DNA from: Deltaproteobacteria bacterium
GTDB taxonomy: Bacteria; Myxococcota_A; UBA9042; PHBI01
Length of the DNA: 64,000 bases
Assembly: GCA_020632715.1 (NCBI GenBank)
Contig: JACKFA010000008.1
Location: forward strand, 124,001-188,000
Direction of reading: 5' to 3'
The notes under the pieces were generated by a model. That model was given only the letters and a program-made list of their open reading frames with translations, made no database searches and had not been told where the DNA came from. A program made the position numbers and the translations under genes. Position 1 is the stretch's first letter; each line of letters begins with the position of its first letter. Below, in pieces: positions 9,023 to 20,400 of this stretch.

Positions 9023-9774
9023 GGCGCGGCCTCCGGGGCGGGGGGAGCCGGAGCCAAGGCGCCGTGCGGCTCACCGTAGCGGAGCGCGTAGGTCGGCGAG
9101 CGCAGGATCTCGTCGATGGGGCCGGCGAGGACGACCTGGTCGTCGCGATCGACGAGGAGCGCGTGCGTCGCGAAGGACGGCAGCGAGGCCATCTGGTGCG
9201 TCGCGATGAGGACGGCGAGGCCGCGCTCGCGCCGGAGGCCGTTCAGGAGGTCGAACGACGCGCGCTCGGCGACGGCGTCGAGCGCGCTCGTCGGCTCGTC
9301 GAGGAGGATGAAGCCAGGCTCCGAGGCGAGGCCGCGCGCGAGCCACACGCGCTGCTTCTGCCCCTCGGAGAGCTGCGCGAAGGGGGCCGGGGCGAGGGCC
9401 TCGCAGCCGGTGTCGCGCATCGCGCGGTGGACGGCCGCGCGGCGGCGGAAGGGGTAGAGCGGATCGAGGAAGCTCGCGCCGCGGTCGACGCCGGCGCGGA
9501 CCATGTCGATGGCCCTGGCGGGGACGGCGTCGTCGTAGTCGCCGCGCTGCGGGACGTAGCTCGCGCGCACGCCGCGGCCCCAGGCGAGGCGCCCGCGGAC
9601 GGGCGGCAGGAGCCCGATGAGCGTCTTCAGGAGGGTGGACTTCCCGCTCCCGTTGCGGCCAATGAGCGCCCAGAGCTCGCCGCGCCGCACCTCGGCCTCG
9701 ATCGGCGGCAGGAGGCCGCGCCCCTTGTAGCCGACGACGAGCCCGCGCAGGGCGAGGGCCGGCTCGCTGCTCAT
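9019..9774 (-). CDS. znuC: Metal ABC transporter ATP-binding protein
   Basis: A 251-residue ABC ATPase that powers the adjacent permease. Visible motifs: Walker A GRNGSGKST, Q-loop in ASYVPQR, signature LSEGQKQR (S replaced in the usual LSGGQ by an E at position 3), Walker B FILLDEPTSALD and the H-loop IATHQ. The start ATG at 9774 lies 34 nt after the stop of the binding-protein gene, and its stop overlaps the permease start. The overall length and the position between binding protein and permease match ZnuC/MntB-type ATPases. Confidence 0.9.
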   Translation of the reverse strand: MSSEPALALRGLVVGYKGRGLLPPIEAEVRRGELWALIGRNGSGKSTLLKTLIGLLPPVRGRLAWGRGVRASYVPQRGDYDDAVPARAIDMVRAGVDRGASFLDPLYPFRRRAAVHRAMRDTGCEALAPAPFAQLSEGQKQRVWLARGLASEPGFILLDEPTSALDAVAERASFDLLNGLRRERGLAVLIATHQMASLPSFATHALLVDRDDQVVLAGPIDEILRSPTYALRYGEPHGALAPAPPAPEAAP

Positions 9775-9808
9775 CGGCGACGGCTCCGCGCCACGAAGGG
9801 CCGCGACC

Positions 9809-10729
9809 TCACTTCGAGAGCTCCTTGTAGAGCGCCTCGGCGGTCTCGCGCGCGTGATGCGCGTAGGTCTCGCCCTTCTCGAGGTGCGTGCCGCCGCGCA
9901 TCACGCTGAGCTCGCCCGAAGCGAGCTGCGAGAGCGTCTCGCTCGTCTTCCGCGGGTAGTACTCCTCCTGGATGATGAGGCGCGCGCCGCGCTCGCGCAT
10001 CGTCTTCAGGACCTGCGCGACGTGCCCGGGGGACGGCTTGATGCCCGGCTTCTCCTCGACCGTCGCGACCTGGGTGAGGCCGAGCCAGTCGATCACGTAC
10101 ACCCAGGAGTCGTGGTAGACGACCACGCGCCGCTTCGCCTCCGGGAGCGCCGCGAAGCGCGCCCGCTCGGCCTTCGCGATGCCGCGGAGGTCGCCCGCGA
10201 CCTTCTGCGCGCGGGCCTTGTAGTCGGCCGCGTGCGCGGGGTCGATGGCCGCGAGGCGCTCGCCCAGGCCCACCGCGATCTCGGCGGCGCGGCGCGGGTC
10301 GTGCGTGAAGTGGGGGTTCCCGCCGGGGTGGATGTCCCCCTGGGCGCGGTCGATGCGGCCGGCCGGCACCTGGAGCTTGTCCGGGACGAGCGTCGAGGCG
10401 TCGAGGTAGCCGGCGCCGCCCGGCTGGATGTTGGCGTTGCGCGCGTTGACGAGCAGCGGCGGGAGCCAGCCGATCTCGAGGTCGAGCCCGTTCAGGACGA
10501 GCAGATCGGCCTTCGCGAGCGGGAGGAGGAGGCTCGGCTTCGGGTCGACGTAGTGCGGGTCCTCGGTCGGGCGCGCGAGGGCGGTGACGTCGACCTCGGC
10601 GCCGCCGATCTCCATCGCGAGCGCGGCGAGATCGGGGAGCGTCGCGACCACGTTGACGCGGGCCGACGCCGTCGCGCCCGCGAGCAGCGTCGGCAACGCG
10701 AGCAGCAGGGATAGCCATGGCTTCGTCAT
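9809..10729 (-). CDS. znuA: Periplasmic metal-binding protein of an ABC importer (ZnuA/TroA family)
   Basis: A 306-residue cluster A-I solute-binding protein that delivers Zn2+ or Mn2+ to the permease. Signal peptide to about residue 22 (ASARV). Likely metal ligands: His in DPHYVDPKPS, His in GNPHFTHDP, His in VVVYHDSWVYV and the acidic residue in IIQEEYYPR, in family order. The long His-rich loop of many ZnuA proteins is absent. The ATG at 10729 is preceded by GGAGG with ten nt spacing. First gene of the importer operon; two candidate operator palindromes lie 81 and 128 nt upstream, shared in form with the ZIP-permease gene at 24065-25861, which favours zinc. Confidence 0.87.
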   Translation of the reverse strand: MTKPWLSLLLALPTLLAGATASARVNVVATLPDLAALAMEIGGAEVDVTALARPTEDPHYVDPKPSLLLPLAKADLLVLNGLDLEIGWLPPLLVNARNANIQPGGAGYLDASTLVPDKLQVPAGRIDRAQGDIHPGGNPHFTHDPRRAAEIAVGLGERLAAIDPAHAADYKARAQKVAGDLRGIAKAERARFAALPEAKRRVVVYHDSWVYVIDWLGLTQVATVEEKPGIKPSPGHVAQVLKTMRERGARLIIQEEYYPRKTSETLSQLASGELSVMRGGTHLEKGETYAHHARETAEALYKELSK

Positions 10730-10809
10730 GATGGTCGTGCCTCCGGCGTCGCGCCGAGTCGGGGGTCGCGCGCCCGGGTGAGCAGCGCCTGCGAGGGGCG
10801 GTTGTTCTT

Positions 10810-10822
10810 GCACCCGAGTTGC
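10810..10822. promoter_or_regulatory. Candidate metal-regulator operator, imperfect copy
   Basis: GCACCCGAGTTGC: the same GCAN-N5-TTGC layout as the perfect copy 47 nt away, with one mismatch in the left arm. It lies 81 nt upstream of the znuA start. The matching spacing of arms supports a shared binding protein. Confidence 0.4.
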
Positions 10823-10856
10823 ACTTGAGATCGAATACCAACGCACCGGCATTCCT

Positions 10857-10869
10857 GCAACCGAATTGC
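10857..10869. promoter_or_regulatory. Candidate metal-regulator operator GCAA-N5-TTGC
   Basis: GCAACCGAATTGC, a perfect 4-bp-arm inverted repeat with a 5-nt spacer, flanked by T and G so that it nearly extends to TGCAA...TTGCG. The same layout occurs at 25866-25878 directly before a second metal-transport gene. Inferred to be a Zur/Fur-family or similar metal-responsive site. Confidence 0.5.
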
Positions 10870-11040
10870 GAAACGCTCGCGGACATTCCCGGGCGAACGC
10901 CTCCCGTCGTGAACGTCTCGCCGCTCGCCCGCGTTGTGGGAGCGGTGCTATACCAATGCGACGGATGAGGCGGGGGCTCGGAGCCGCCCGCCGAGCCGCG
11001 CCGCGCCTTACCTGACCCGTCGGAACGGAGATCCAAGACG

Positions 11041-11400
11041 ATGATCCAGAACCTCAAGCGCTCGCTCGTGAAGGCCGCCGTCATCGGGGCCGTCGGCCTC
11101 GCCGCCCCCGCCGCCGTGACGGGCGTCGCCCTCGCGTGCGGCGATCACACCGCGACCCCCGGCAAGGCCGTCCCGACCGACGCCGCCAAGGTCACGATCC
11201 CCGTCCAGGGGATGACCTGCGGCGGCTGCGCCATGACGGTCCACAACGCCCTCATGGCGATCGACGGCGTCTACGACGCGACCGTCGACTTCGAGAAGGG
11301 CACGGCCGTCATCGCCTTCGACGCGAAGAAGGTGCAGACGGCGTCGCTCACGGCCGCCATCGACAAGGCCGGCTACAAGTCGGGCAAGCCCACGACCTGA
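11041..11400 (+). CDS. Periplasmic heavy-metal-associated (HMA/MerP-like) protein
   Basis: A 119-residue secreted protein: signal peptide to about residue 32, a short linker, then one HMA domain (about 50-115) with the metal-binding GMTCGGC loop (Cys60 and Cys63) and the usual ferredoxin-like pattern. It probably binds Cu+, Zn2+ or another soft metal in the periplasm. The ALAC sequence at the signal-peptide end is close to a lipobox, so a lipoprotein form is possible. CGGAG precedes the ATG. It is transcribed away from znuA and shares its control region; it converges with the giant surface-protein gene, with a hairpin between them. Confidence 0.85.
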   Translation: MIQNLKRSLVKAAVIGAVGLAAPAAVTGVALACGDHTATPGKAVPTDAAKVTIPVQGMTCGGCAMTVHNALMAIDGVYDATVDFEKGTAVIAFDAKKVQTASLTAAIDKAGYKSGKPTT

Positions 11401-11415
11401 TCGCTCGCCCGCGGT

Positions 11416-11438
11416 CCTCGGGGGGCCCGCCCCCGAGG
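11416..11438. terminator. Bidirectional hairpin between converging genes
   Basis: CCTCGGGGG-GCCCG-CCCCCGAGG, a perfect 9-bp stem with a 5-nt loop, 15 nt after the HMA stop and 18 nt before the stop of the converging giant gene. There is no U-run, so termination would be weak or need a factor. Confidence 0.55.
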
Positions 11439-11456
11439 GCCGCGCGCCGCCTGACC

Positions 11457-14400
11457 TCAGCGCGCCGCGAGCCGCTCCCGGCGCCGGGTCGCGACGGCCC
11501 AGAGCAGGACGAGGAGGAACCCGATCGCGGCCCCCTCCCCGGCCCCGCCGCCCGTCGCGCAGCCCGACGACTCCGTCACGACCTTGTCGACGTCGCACGC
11601 GTCGCCGCGCCCGTCGCCGTCGGCGTCCGCCTGACCCGCGTTCGCCACGTCCGGGCAGTTGTCGCGGTGGTCGGGGATCCCGTCGCCATCGGCGTCCGCG
11701 CAGGCGTCACCGACGCCGTCGGCGTCCGTGTCGATCTGCGCCGGGTCCGGATCCTCCGGGCACACGTCGCACGCGTCGCCGACACCGTCCCCGTCGCCGT
11801 CGGCCTGCGCCGGATCCCCGACGCCCGGGCAGACGTCCTCCCCGTTCGGGACCCCGTCGCAGTCCGCGTCCTCGTCGGTCGTCGTGCCGCCCTCGTCGGC
11901 GTCGTCGCAGTCCGTCCCCGTCGGGCACGCCGCCGAGTAGCCGAACGCGCCGTCGCCGTCCTCGTCGTGGCACGCCGTCTCGCACGGCCCGGCCACGCGC
12001 GGATCGTGATCGTCGCAGTCGTCGCTCGCGACGTAGCCGTCGCAGTCAGCGTCGTCCGCGATCGCCGTCGAGTCCGGATCGCTGTCGTCGCAGTCGGCGT
12101 CGGTCGCGAGCCCGTCGCAGTCGGCGTCGTCGCCCGAGAGCGTGCTCGCCTCGTCGGTGTCGTCGCAGTCGTCGCCCACCGGGCAGCCCGCCGTCCGCGC
12201 GAAGTGCCCGTCGTCGTCGCCGTCCACGCAGTCCGTGCAGACGAGCGTCACGCCCGCGTCGGCGTCGTCGCAGTCGAGCCCCGTCGCGACCCCGTCGCAG
12301 TCCGCGTCCGCCGCGCTCGACCCGGCCCGCGGATCGGCGTCGTCGCAGTCCTCCCCGGTCGGCACGCCGTCGCAGTCCGCGTCACCGACGCGCGAGCCCG
12401 CGGCCGGGTCCGTGTCGTCGCAGTCCGAGAGCGCCGGGATCCCGTCGCAGTCGAGGTCCCCGTCGCGGCTCCCGACGGCCGGATCGGCGTCGTCGCAGTC
12501 GTCCCCGACGAGCACCCCGTCGCAGTCCCCGTCCATCGCCGTCGGCCCGCGCGCCGCGTCCGCGTCGTCGCAGTCCGCCGCGGTCGGGACCCCGTCGCAG
12601 TCCGCGTCCCCGACGCTCGACGCCGTGACGCCCGCGTCGTTCGGCGCGCAGTCCTCGCCGTCGGGGACCCCGTCGCAGTCCGCGTCCGTCGCGGTCGAGC
12701 GCGTGTTCTGCGCGTCGCTCGGCCCGCAGTCCTCCCCGTCCGGGACCCCGTCGCAGTCCATGTCCCCGACGCTCGACGCCGTGACGCCCGCGTCGTTCGG
12801 CGCGCAGTCCTCCCCGTCCGGGACCCCGTCGCAGTCCGCGTCGCCCGCCGTCGACGTGCTCACCTCCGGATCGTTCGGCGCGCAGTCGTCGCCGTCCGCG
12901 ACCCCGTCGCAGTCCATGTCGCCCGCGTTCGACGCCGTCACCTCCGGGTCCTCGGGCGCGCAGTCCTCGCCGTCCCCGACGCCGTCGCAGTCCGCGTCCC
13001 CCGCGTTCGACGCCGTGTTCGTCGGGTCGTCCGGCCCGCAGTCCACCGCGTCCCCGATCCCGTCGCAGTCCCTGTCCCCGAGGTTCGACATCGTGATCGT
13101 CGGATCCGCCGGCGCGCAGTCCTCGCCGTCGACGACGCCGTCGCAGTCGATGTCCCCGACGTTCGACAGCGCGTTCCCCGCGTCCGTCGGCGCGCAGTCC
13201 TCGCTGTCCGGGACGCCGTCGCAGTCCTGGTCGCCCACGCTCGACGCCGTCACGCTCGGGTCGTCGGGCGCGCAGTCCTCCCCGTCGAGGACCCCGTCGC
13301 AGTCGCGGTCGCCGACGTTCGACGCCGTCACGCTCGCGTCGTCCGGCGCGCAGTCGACCTCGTCGAGCACGCCGTCGCAGTCCGCGTCGAGCGCCCGCGA
13401 TCCGAGGTCCTCGTCGGTGTCGTCGCAGTCGTCGCCGCCCGGGCACGCGTCCGAATAGGCGTCGGCGCCGTCCCCGTCGGCGTCCTCGCACGCCGGCGCG
13501 CAGTCCGGCTCGCCGTCGTAGTCGAGGTCGCCGCAGGGCCCATAGTACGTCGGCGTCACCGACCACTGCGGGTACGACGGCTCCTCGGTGGCCGCGAGCC
13601 GCGTGACCGTCACCGTCGCCACCGGCCCCGGCGGCGTCACCGGGTTCACGGCGATCTCGACCGGCGGCGAGCCCACCGCCGCGTCGTAGCGGACCTCGTA
13701 CGCCGCGTCGATCAAGGTCCCGTCGTAGCGCGCGCCCTCCCCGTCCGCGCCCGACCAGCTCGTCACGAGCTCGCGCGGCTCGGGCGTCCGCGGCAGCAGG
13801 AACGCGACGCCGTCCTTCGCGTGGTCGCCCTCGGTCGCCGTCCCCGACGCCCCGAAGCGCGTCCCGATCGTCCGGCATTCGACGAAGCGCACCTCGAAGT
13901 CGCCGTCGCTCCCCGCCTTCGGCCGCACGCTCAGCACCTTCCCGCCCGGCGCCGCGTCGCTCGCGAGGATCGGCACCTGGAAGTAGCGCGTCCACGCGAG
14001 GTCGCCGCCCGCCGGGATGGCCGGCAGGAACGGCGCCCCGTCGAGCGTCATCGCGACGTCGTCGTCCGCCTCGAGGTCGAACGCGCGCAGCTCGACGAGG
14101 ATGTCGTCGAGCGCCGGCAGCACCATGTCGAAGCCGCCCGGGTGGCGCCGGTCGTACGCGCTCGTCGAGTCGAAGCCGAACGTCTCGCCGAACGTGAAGA
14201 GACCGAGCTCCTTGACGCCCCAGGGGGTCCCGGTGCGCTCCTGCACGAGCTCGAGGCGGTTCGTCCCGTCGAGGACGTCGCCCTGGTCGATCCAGTACAT
14301 GCGCGGCACCGAGAGCGTCGCGTCCCCGCCGACCGGCAGGTAGCCGAGCGTCTCCCCGTTCAGGACGACCCGCACCTCGTCCGGCGCGCCGACGCCCCAC

Positions 14401-17400
14401 GCGGTGACGTGGATCCAGTAGGCCTTCGCGTACTCCTTGTCGAAGACCGCCGCGAGCCGCGTCGGGTGCTGGTTCGTGCCGTAGCCGCTGCCATACGAGC
14501 CGCCGTCCATCTTCCCGAGATAGAGGCGGATGACCGGCCCCGACTCGTTCGGGTCGGTCGGCGCGCTGTCCGACCCGTCGCAGACCTGGTCGAGATCGCT
14601 GTCCTGCGCGAGCGGATCGGCGCCGGCCCGGACCTCCGCGGCGTCGTCGAGGAGGTCGCCGTCCGTGTCGCGCGAGCCCGGGTTCGTGCCGAGCCCGAGC
14701 TCCGTCCCGTTGTCGAGCCCGTCGTTGTCGTAGTCGCCGCCGTAGTCGTAGTAGAGCGAGCCGAACCAGCGGTACTCCCAGCCGTCGTCGAGCCCGTCCC
14801 CATCGGAGTCGTCGTCGTACAGGCGCCCGTCGAGATCGAGCGTCGCGGTCTGCGTGACCGACGTCTCGTTGACGATGGTGAGGTAGTAGCGCTCCCCCGC
14901 GACGAACGGCCAGTTCCCGCGCTGCCCGTAGGGGGAGAGCAGCGCCCGATCGAGGTCGGAGCCGCTCCCGTAGCCCGAGTTCGTCCAGTGCGCGTAGGAC
15001 GAGCGCGGCGGGACGAGGCCCACGGACAGGTAGAGCCCGACGCCGTCCGGCACGGTCGCCGTGTGGAGCCAGCGCGCCGCGTCCGCCGGCACGTCGACCG
15101 CATAGAGGCGCGAGGCGCCCGGCGCGAGCGTCGCCGCGATGTGGCCGCCCGCGAAGTCGACGAGGCCGTCGATGTGCTGGCGCCCGGCGCCGACGGCCGA
15201 CGACAGGTCGAAGACCGCGTCCGTGCGCGCGTAGACGCCGAGCCAATAGGTCGCCCCCGGGCGCACGATCGGCATCGAGAGCGTGACGCTCCCGGTGTCC
15301 TCGAGGCGCGGGAGCTGGCTCAGGTCGTAGGCGTACGCCTCGCGGTCGCTGTTCCAGTCGCGGAGGTAGCCCTCGATGTAGTCGCTCGTGAGCGCGTCGT
15401 GGAAGCCGGGCGGCGTGTCCTCGCGGAACGCGACGAGCACGTCGCCCTGCTGCTGAACGAGGTTCACGGTCCAGTCGAGGGGCGTGCTCGCGGCGTCGGC
15501 GACCGCCGTCTCGGGCACCTGCACGCGGTAGTAGCGCATGTCGCCGGCCGCGAGGCTCTGTCCGGTCACCGCGCCGCCCGCCTGCGCGACGTCGGTCACG
15601 CGCCCGACGTCGAGCGCCAACCGGTAGCGCACGTTCGAGGCGTTCGCGTAGACGGCGAGCCAGTACTCGCCGGGCTCGAGCTCGAGCCCGTAGCGCGCGT
15701 CCGCCGGCACCCAGTGCCCATACGAGGTGCCGTCGCGCGTGTCGCCGAAGTCGTAGATCGTGCCGTACTGCCACGACGGCCCGTGCGACGTCGTGGGTGC
15801 CGCACCACGCCGCATGTAGAGCTCGGGATCGCCCGAGATCGCCTCGAGGCGCGTCCCGAGGAGGCCGCCGTTCCCGGGCGGCACCGTCACCCGGTAGAAG
15901 CGGTAGAGCCCCTCGCCGAGGTCGACCCCGTTGTCGCCCGAGCCCTGGTTCGAGATGGGGGTGCCGTCGTCGCGGATCCCGGTGTCCGCGAACACGGGCG
16001 CCGTCACGCCCGGCGTCGTCGGCGCCTGCCCGGCGAGCGGCATCGTCCAGTGGCGCGCCTCCTTCACCTCCTCCGTGGTGATCGTGACGTGGGTGATCCC
16101 GTTCGCCGTGACCGCGACGTACCACGTGCCCGGCTCGAGCACCGGCGGGACGATCACCGTCTCGCGCGCCGTGGTCTGGAGGGTGTTCCCGCCCTCCGGG
16201 GCCCCGGGGAGCACGTCCTTCCGCACCTGCACGTTCGCCCCGCCCGCCTCGAGCACCTGCCGCACGAGCCAGCCGGCCTGCGCGACGCCGTCGCAGTCCT
16301 GCGGGACCTCGACGCGGAAGTAGCGGGTCTCCTGATCCTTCAGCTGGAGGTCGGCGACCCCGCCGTCCCACGGGAGCGGCGTGATGACGCGCGGCGTCAC
16401 GATGAGGTCGTAGCTGGCGTCGCCCGCGACGTCCCCGCCCGCGACGACCGCGATGGTGACGTCGCCCGGCTGCGCGGGGAACGTCCACGCGACGTCCCCC
16501 TGCCCGGTCGCGTACTCGCCGCCGTCGGTCGCGGTGTAGTAGCTGCCGTTCCCGGCCGGCAGCGTCGGCGCGAAGAACGGCGCGACCGTCGCGAAGAAGC
16601 TCGGCGAGCCGACCTTGTTCGCGAGGCGCACCTCGAAGGCCTCGACCGTCGGCGGCACGCGGAGCCGGTAGAGGCGCCGCTCGCCGTAGTGCATGACCTC
16701 GTCCTCCCAGGTGACCGGGGTCGCGCCGAGGACGACGTCCTCGCCGCCCGCGATCGGGAGCGGGGCCGTGGCGCTGATGTGCCCGGAGACGGGGCCCTCG
16801 CCGCGGTAGCTGCCGTAGAGCGGGCTCACGCCCTCGCTCGCGACGGCGACGTAGTACGTCGAGAGCGGGAGCGCGCGCTCCCCCGGCTCCGGCTCGGCGT
16901 AGAACCACTCGTCGCCGGCCTTCTGACGGCGCGCGCCCGAGTAGCGGTAGGTCTCGACGGAGGTCGCGTACAGGTACGGGTTCCCGCTCGGGAGGCGCCC
17001 CTCGCGCACGGCCATCATCGCCTCGCCGACCTCCACGCCGAGGTGGACGCCGAGGCTCTCGGTGCCGGCCGGCACCTGCACGCGGAAGTAGGCGACCTCG
17101 CGCGGATCGAGGTCGGTGATGGCGAGCTCGCTGCCGTCCAGCGGCAGATCGCGCACGGGGATCGCCCAGGGGTCGCCCTCGCCGTCGTCACCGAGGCCGA
17201 TCCCGCGGCTCTCGATACGGTAGCTCATCGGCTCGAGGCCGGACTGGTAGCTCCAGAGATCCGAGACGCCGACGAAGTAGACGCCCGGCACGAGCGGCGA
17301 GCCGAGCCCCATCGAGATGTGGCGCCCCTGCTCGTCGACGGCGCTGCCCGTGTCCGAGTACGGCCCGTAGGCGAGCCCCGTGAGGTCGCTCGTCGGCGCC

Positions 17401-20400
17401 CACTGCTCGCCCTCGTTCCACTCGCCGCGGTCGCCGATGGCCGGGCAGCACGAGGGGTTGTCGGCGAAGTCCATCGGCGGCTCGCCCTGGCGGATGACCA
17501 TGCGCGGCGTCCCGCCCGTGACGTCGGTCAGGCGGAGATCCCAGCCGAGCGCGTCCGAGGGCACCGTCACGCGGAAGTAGCGCCACGCCTGCGTCGGCTG
17601 GTCGACGACCGTGGCCGCGCCGCCGTTGAAGTCGAGCACGGCGTCGTCGAGCGCGGTCACGACGAGATCGTAGGTGGCGTCGGGGGTGTCGTAGGGCGAC
17701 ACCTGCCGCTGGTTCGCGGTCACGACGATCGTGTAGCTCCCGTCGGGCTCCGAGACGGTCGCGATCGGCGCGCCCGTGGCGACCGTGGCGTCGCCGCCGA
17801 CCGCCGCGATGTAGCTCTGCTGCGGCGACGGGATGGCCCCCTCCCCGACCGCGATGACCGGCGCCCCGACGACGCCCGCGAGGCGCACCTCCATGCCGCG
17901 CGTGCCGCTCGGCACCTCGACGCGGTAGCGGCGCTGCTCGCCGTAACGGAGCGACTCGCCGTCCCAGCGGATCGGCGCCCCGAGGGCGAGCGGGGCTGGC
18001 GCCTCGCGGAGCGTGCCCTCCCCCTCGGACACGAGCCGGAACGTGGCCGAGCCCGTGCCGATGTAGCCGGACTCGCCGCTCGCGCCCTCGCTCGCGACGG
18101 CGAGGTACCAGGTGCCGGCGGGGATCGCGCCCTGATCGTAGTCCGGGTAGCGATAGAAGAAGTCGGGGCCGTCCTGCTGGCGCCGGGTGCCCTCGAAGCG
18201 GTAGTCGCCGTCGGGCGGGGCGTAGACGTAGGCCTCGGAGCCCGGGAGGTTCCCGCGGCGGACGGCCAGCATGGCCTCGCCCGTGCCCTGCGGCTCGAGG
18301 TCGACCGCGAAGCTCGCCGCGCCCTCGGGGACCTCGACGCGGTAGTACGCGACCTCGCGCGCCGGGAGCGAGGCCGTGACCTCGCCGCCGTCGAAGGCGA
18401 GGTCCACGACCTGGATCCGCCAGGGCGCGCCGTCGCCGTCGTCTCCGACGCCGATGCCGCGCGAGACGAGCTCGTAGCTCATCGGGAGCCCCGTCTCCTG
18501 ATAGCCCACGTCGGACACGCCGACGTAGTAGACGCCTGGCTCGAGGGGCGCCCCCATGCCCATCTGCACGCGGCGGCCGTGCTCGTCGTCGTAGGGGTCG
18601 TGCGCGGGCGGGTAGCGCTGCGTCATGTCGAGCGACGGCGCCCACGTGGAGCCGCTCTCCCACTCGCCGCGCTGATAGAGCGGCGGGCAGCAGGTCGGGT
18701 TCGTCTGGAGGGCCTCGGGGAGCTCGTCCCGGCGGATGGCGAGCTGCGGGCGCCCCGACGACACGTTCTCGACGCGCAGATCCCAGCCGAGCGCGCCGTC
18801 CGGGACCTCGACGCGGAAGTAGCGCCACGTCCCGCTCTCCTGCCCGCTGATCGCGACCGCGCCGCCGTTGAAGGCGAGCGTCTCCTCGCCGCGCGCGACG
18901 ACGTCGAGGTCGAAGGAGGCGTCGGGGTGGCCGCCCTGCGCGTCGTCCGTCGCCGCGACGACGACCGTGTAGACGCCGCTCGGGGCCTGCACCGTCGCGA
19001 CCCCGTCGTCGTTCACGATGGCGGTGTGGCCGCCCTCGGCCGCGATGTAGCTCTGGGTAGGGGCCGGCGCCGTCGGGCCCGCGCCGACCGTCGCGTGCGG
19101 GTGACCGCCGTGGCGCGTGAGGCGCACCTCGACGCTCGACACGCCATCCGGGACGCTGAACTGGTAGAGGCGCTGCTCGCCGTAGCGGAGGGCCTGCGAC
19201 GGGAAGCTCGCCGGGCTCTCGGGGGTGACCTCGAGCGCGGGCGAGCCCGAGCGCGGCGCCTCGCCGAGCGAGCGCACCGTGAAGCTCGACGCGCCTGTGC
19301 CGATGGCGCCGTCGTCGGGCGAGGCGAGCACCCCCTCGGCGGCGACGGTCAGGTAGTAGGCGCCGCCCGGGAGCGCGTCCTCGCCCTCGTCCGGGTAGAG
19401 GTAGTAGAGCTCGGCGCCGGCCTTCTGCCGGAGGGCGCCGGAGCCGTCGTAGGTCGAGCGCGCGAGGTTGTAGATGCGGCCCTCGGTGTTGCCGGTGTGC
19501 CCCTTCATGACGTTCAGGGCGACGTCGCCCGTGCTCGGGGTCACCTCGAAGGCGGCGCTCGTGGCGCCCGCCGGCACGTCGACGCGGTAGACCCGCACGT
19601 CGCGCGGGGCGACGCTGGTCGCGGTGGCGCTGCCGCCCGCGAACGCGACGACGGTGGCGGGGAGCTGCCACGCGGCGCCGTCGCCGACGCCGCGGGAGCG
19701 GATGGTGTAGGCCATCGCGGCGCCGTCGGTCTGGTAGTAGAGATCGGAGACGCCGACGTAGTAGACCTTGGCCTCGAGGGGCCCGCCGAGCCCGGCGAAG
19801 AAGTAGCGGCCGCTCTCGTCGAGCCACGTGTCGCCCGTGTGGCGCGACGTGCGGTTCGTGAGGTCCGACGACGGCGCCCACTGCTGGCTCGTCCCCCAGG
19901 TGGTCCCCCAGAACATGTTGGTCGGCGAGGTGCTGAAGTCGGCGGGGAGCGTCTCGGCGCGGACGACGAGGCGCGGGCGCCCCGCGGTCACCGGCTCGAC
20001 GCGGAGGTCCCAGCCCTTCGCGGTCGCGGGCACGGTGGTCTTGAACCAGCGCCAGCGGCCGGAGGTCTGGCCGCTCACGGCGACGGTGCCGCCGTCGAAC
20101 GGGAGGTCGGTCGGCTGGATGGCGTAGGTGCGCAGCTTGAACGGCCCGAGCGCGGCCTCCGGCTGGTAGACGCCCACGTACCAGATGTCGGCCGGGTGGT
20201 TCGGGCGCTCGAGGAAGCCGGTCGTGGCCGAGGCGTCCTCGTGGGCGGTCTCCTGGACGAAGCCATAGTTGCGGGTGCGGAAGGGGAAGCGGCTCGGGAC
20301 GGCGTTCCGGCGCACGGCGATGGCCGTGCCGGGGACCTGCTGCTGGAGCTCGAGGATCCAGCCGAGCGAGCCGACCTGCGAGTCGATGTCGTTGACGACG

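Larger units (their letters stand above)
10730..11040. other. Divergent control region between znuA and the HMA protein gene
   Basis: 311 nt without a gene. It holds two copies of a 13-bp inverted repeat of the form GCAN-N5-TTGC (10810-10822 imperfect, 10857-10869 perfect). I see no convincing sigma-70 pair, but the region has lower GC content around the two repeats, as expected for a promoter zone. A ribosome site CGGAG stands before the plus-strand gene. Confidence 0.6.

Noticed and set aside
12100..13400. CRISPR array
   Set aside because: The 78-nt periods are coding, in frame, and the intervening sequences are related to each other; no cas genes nearby.
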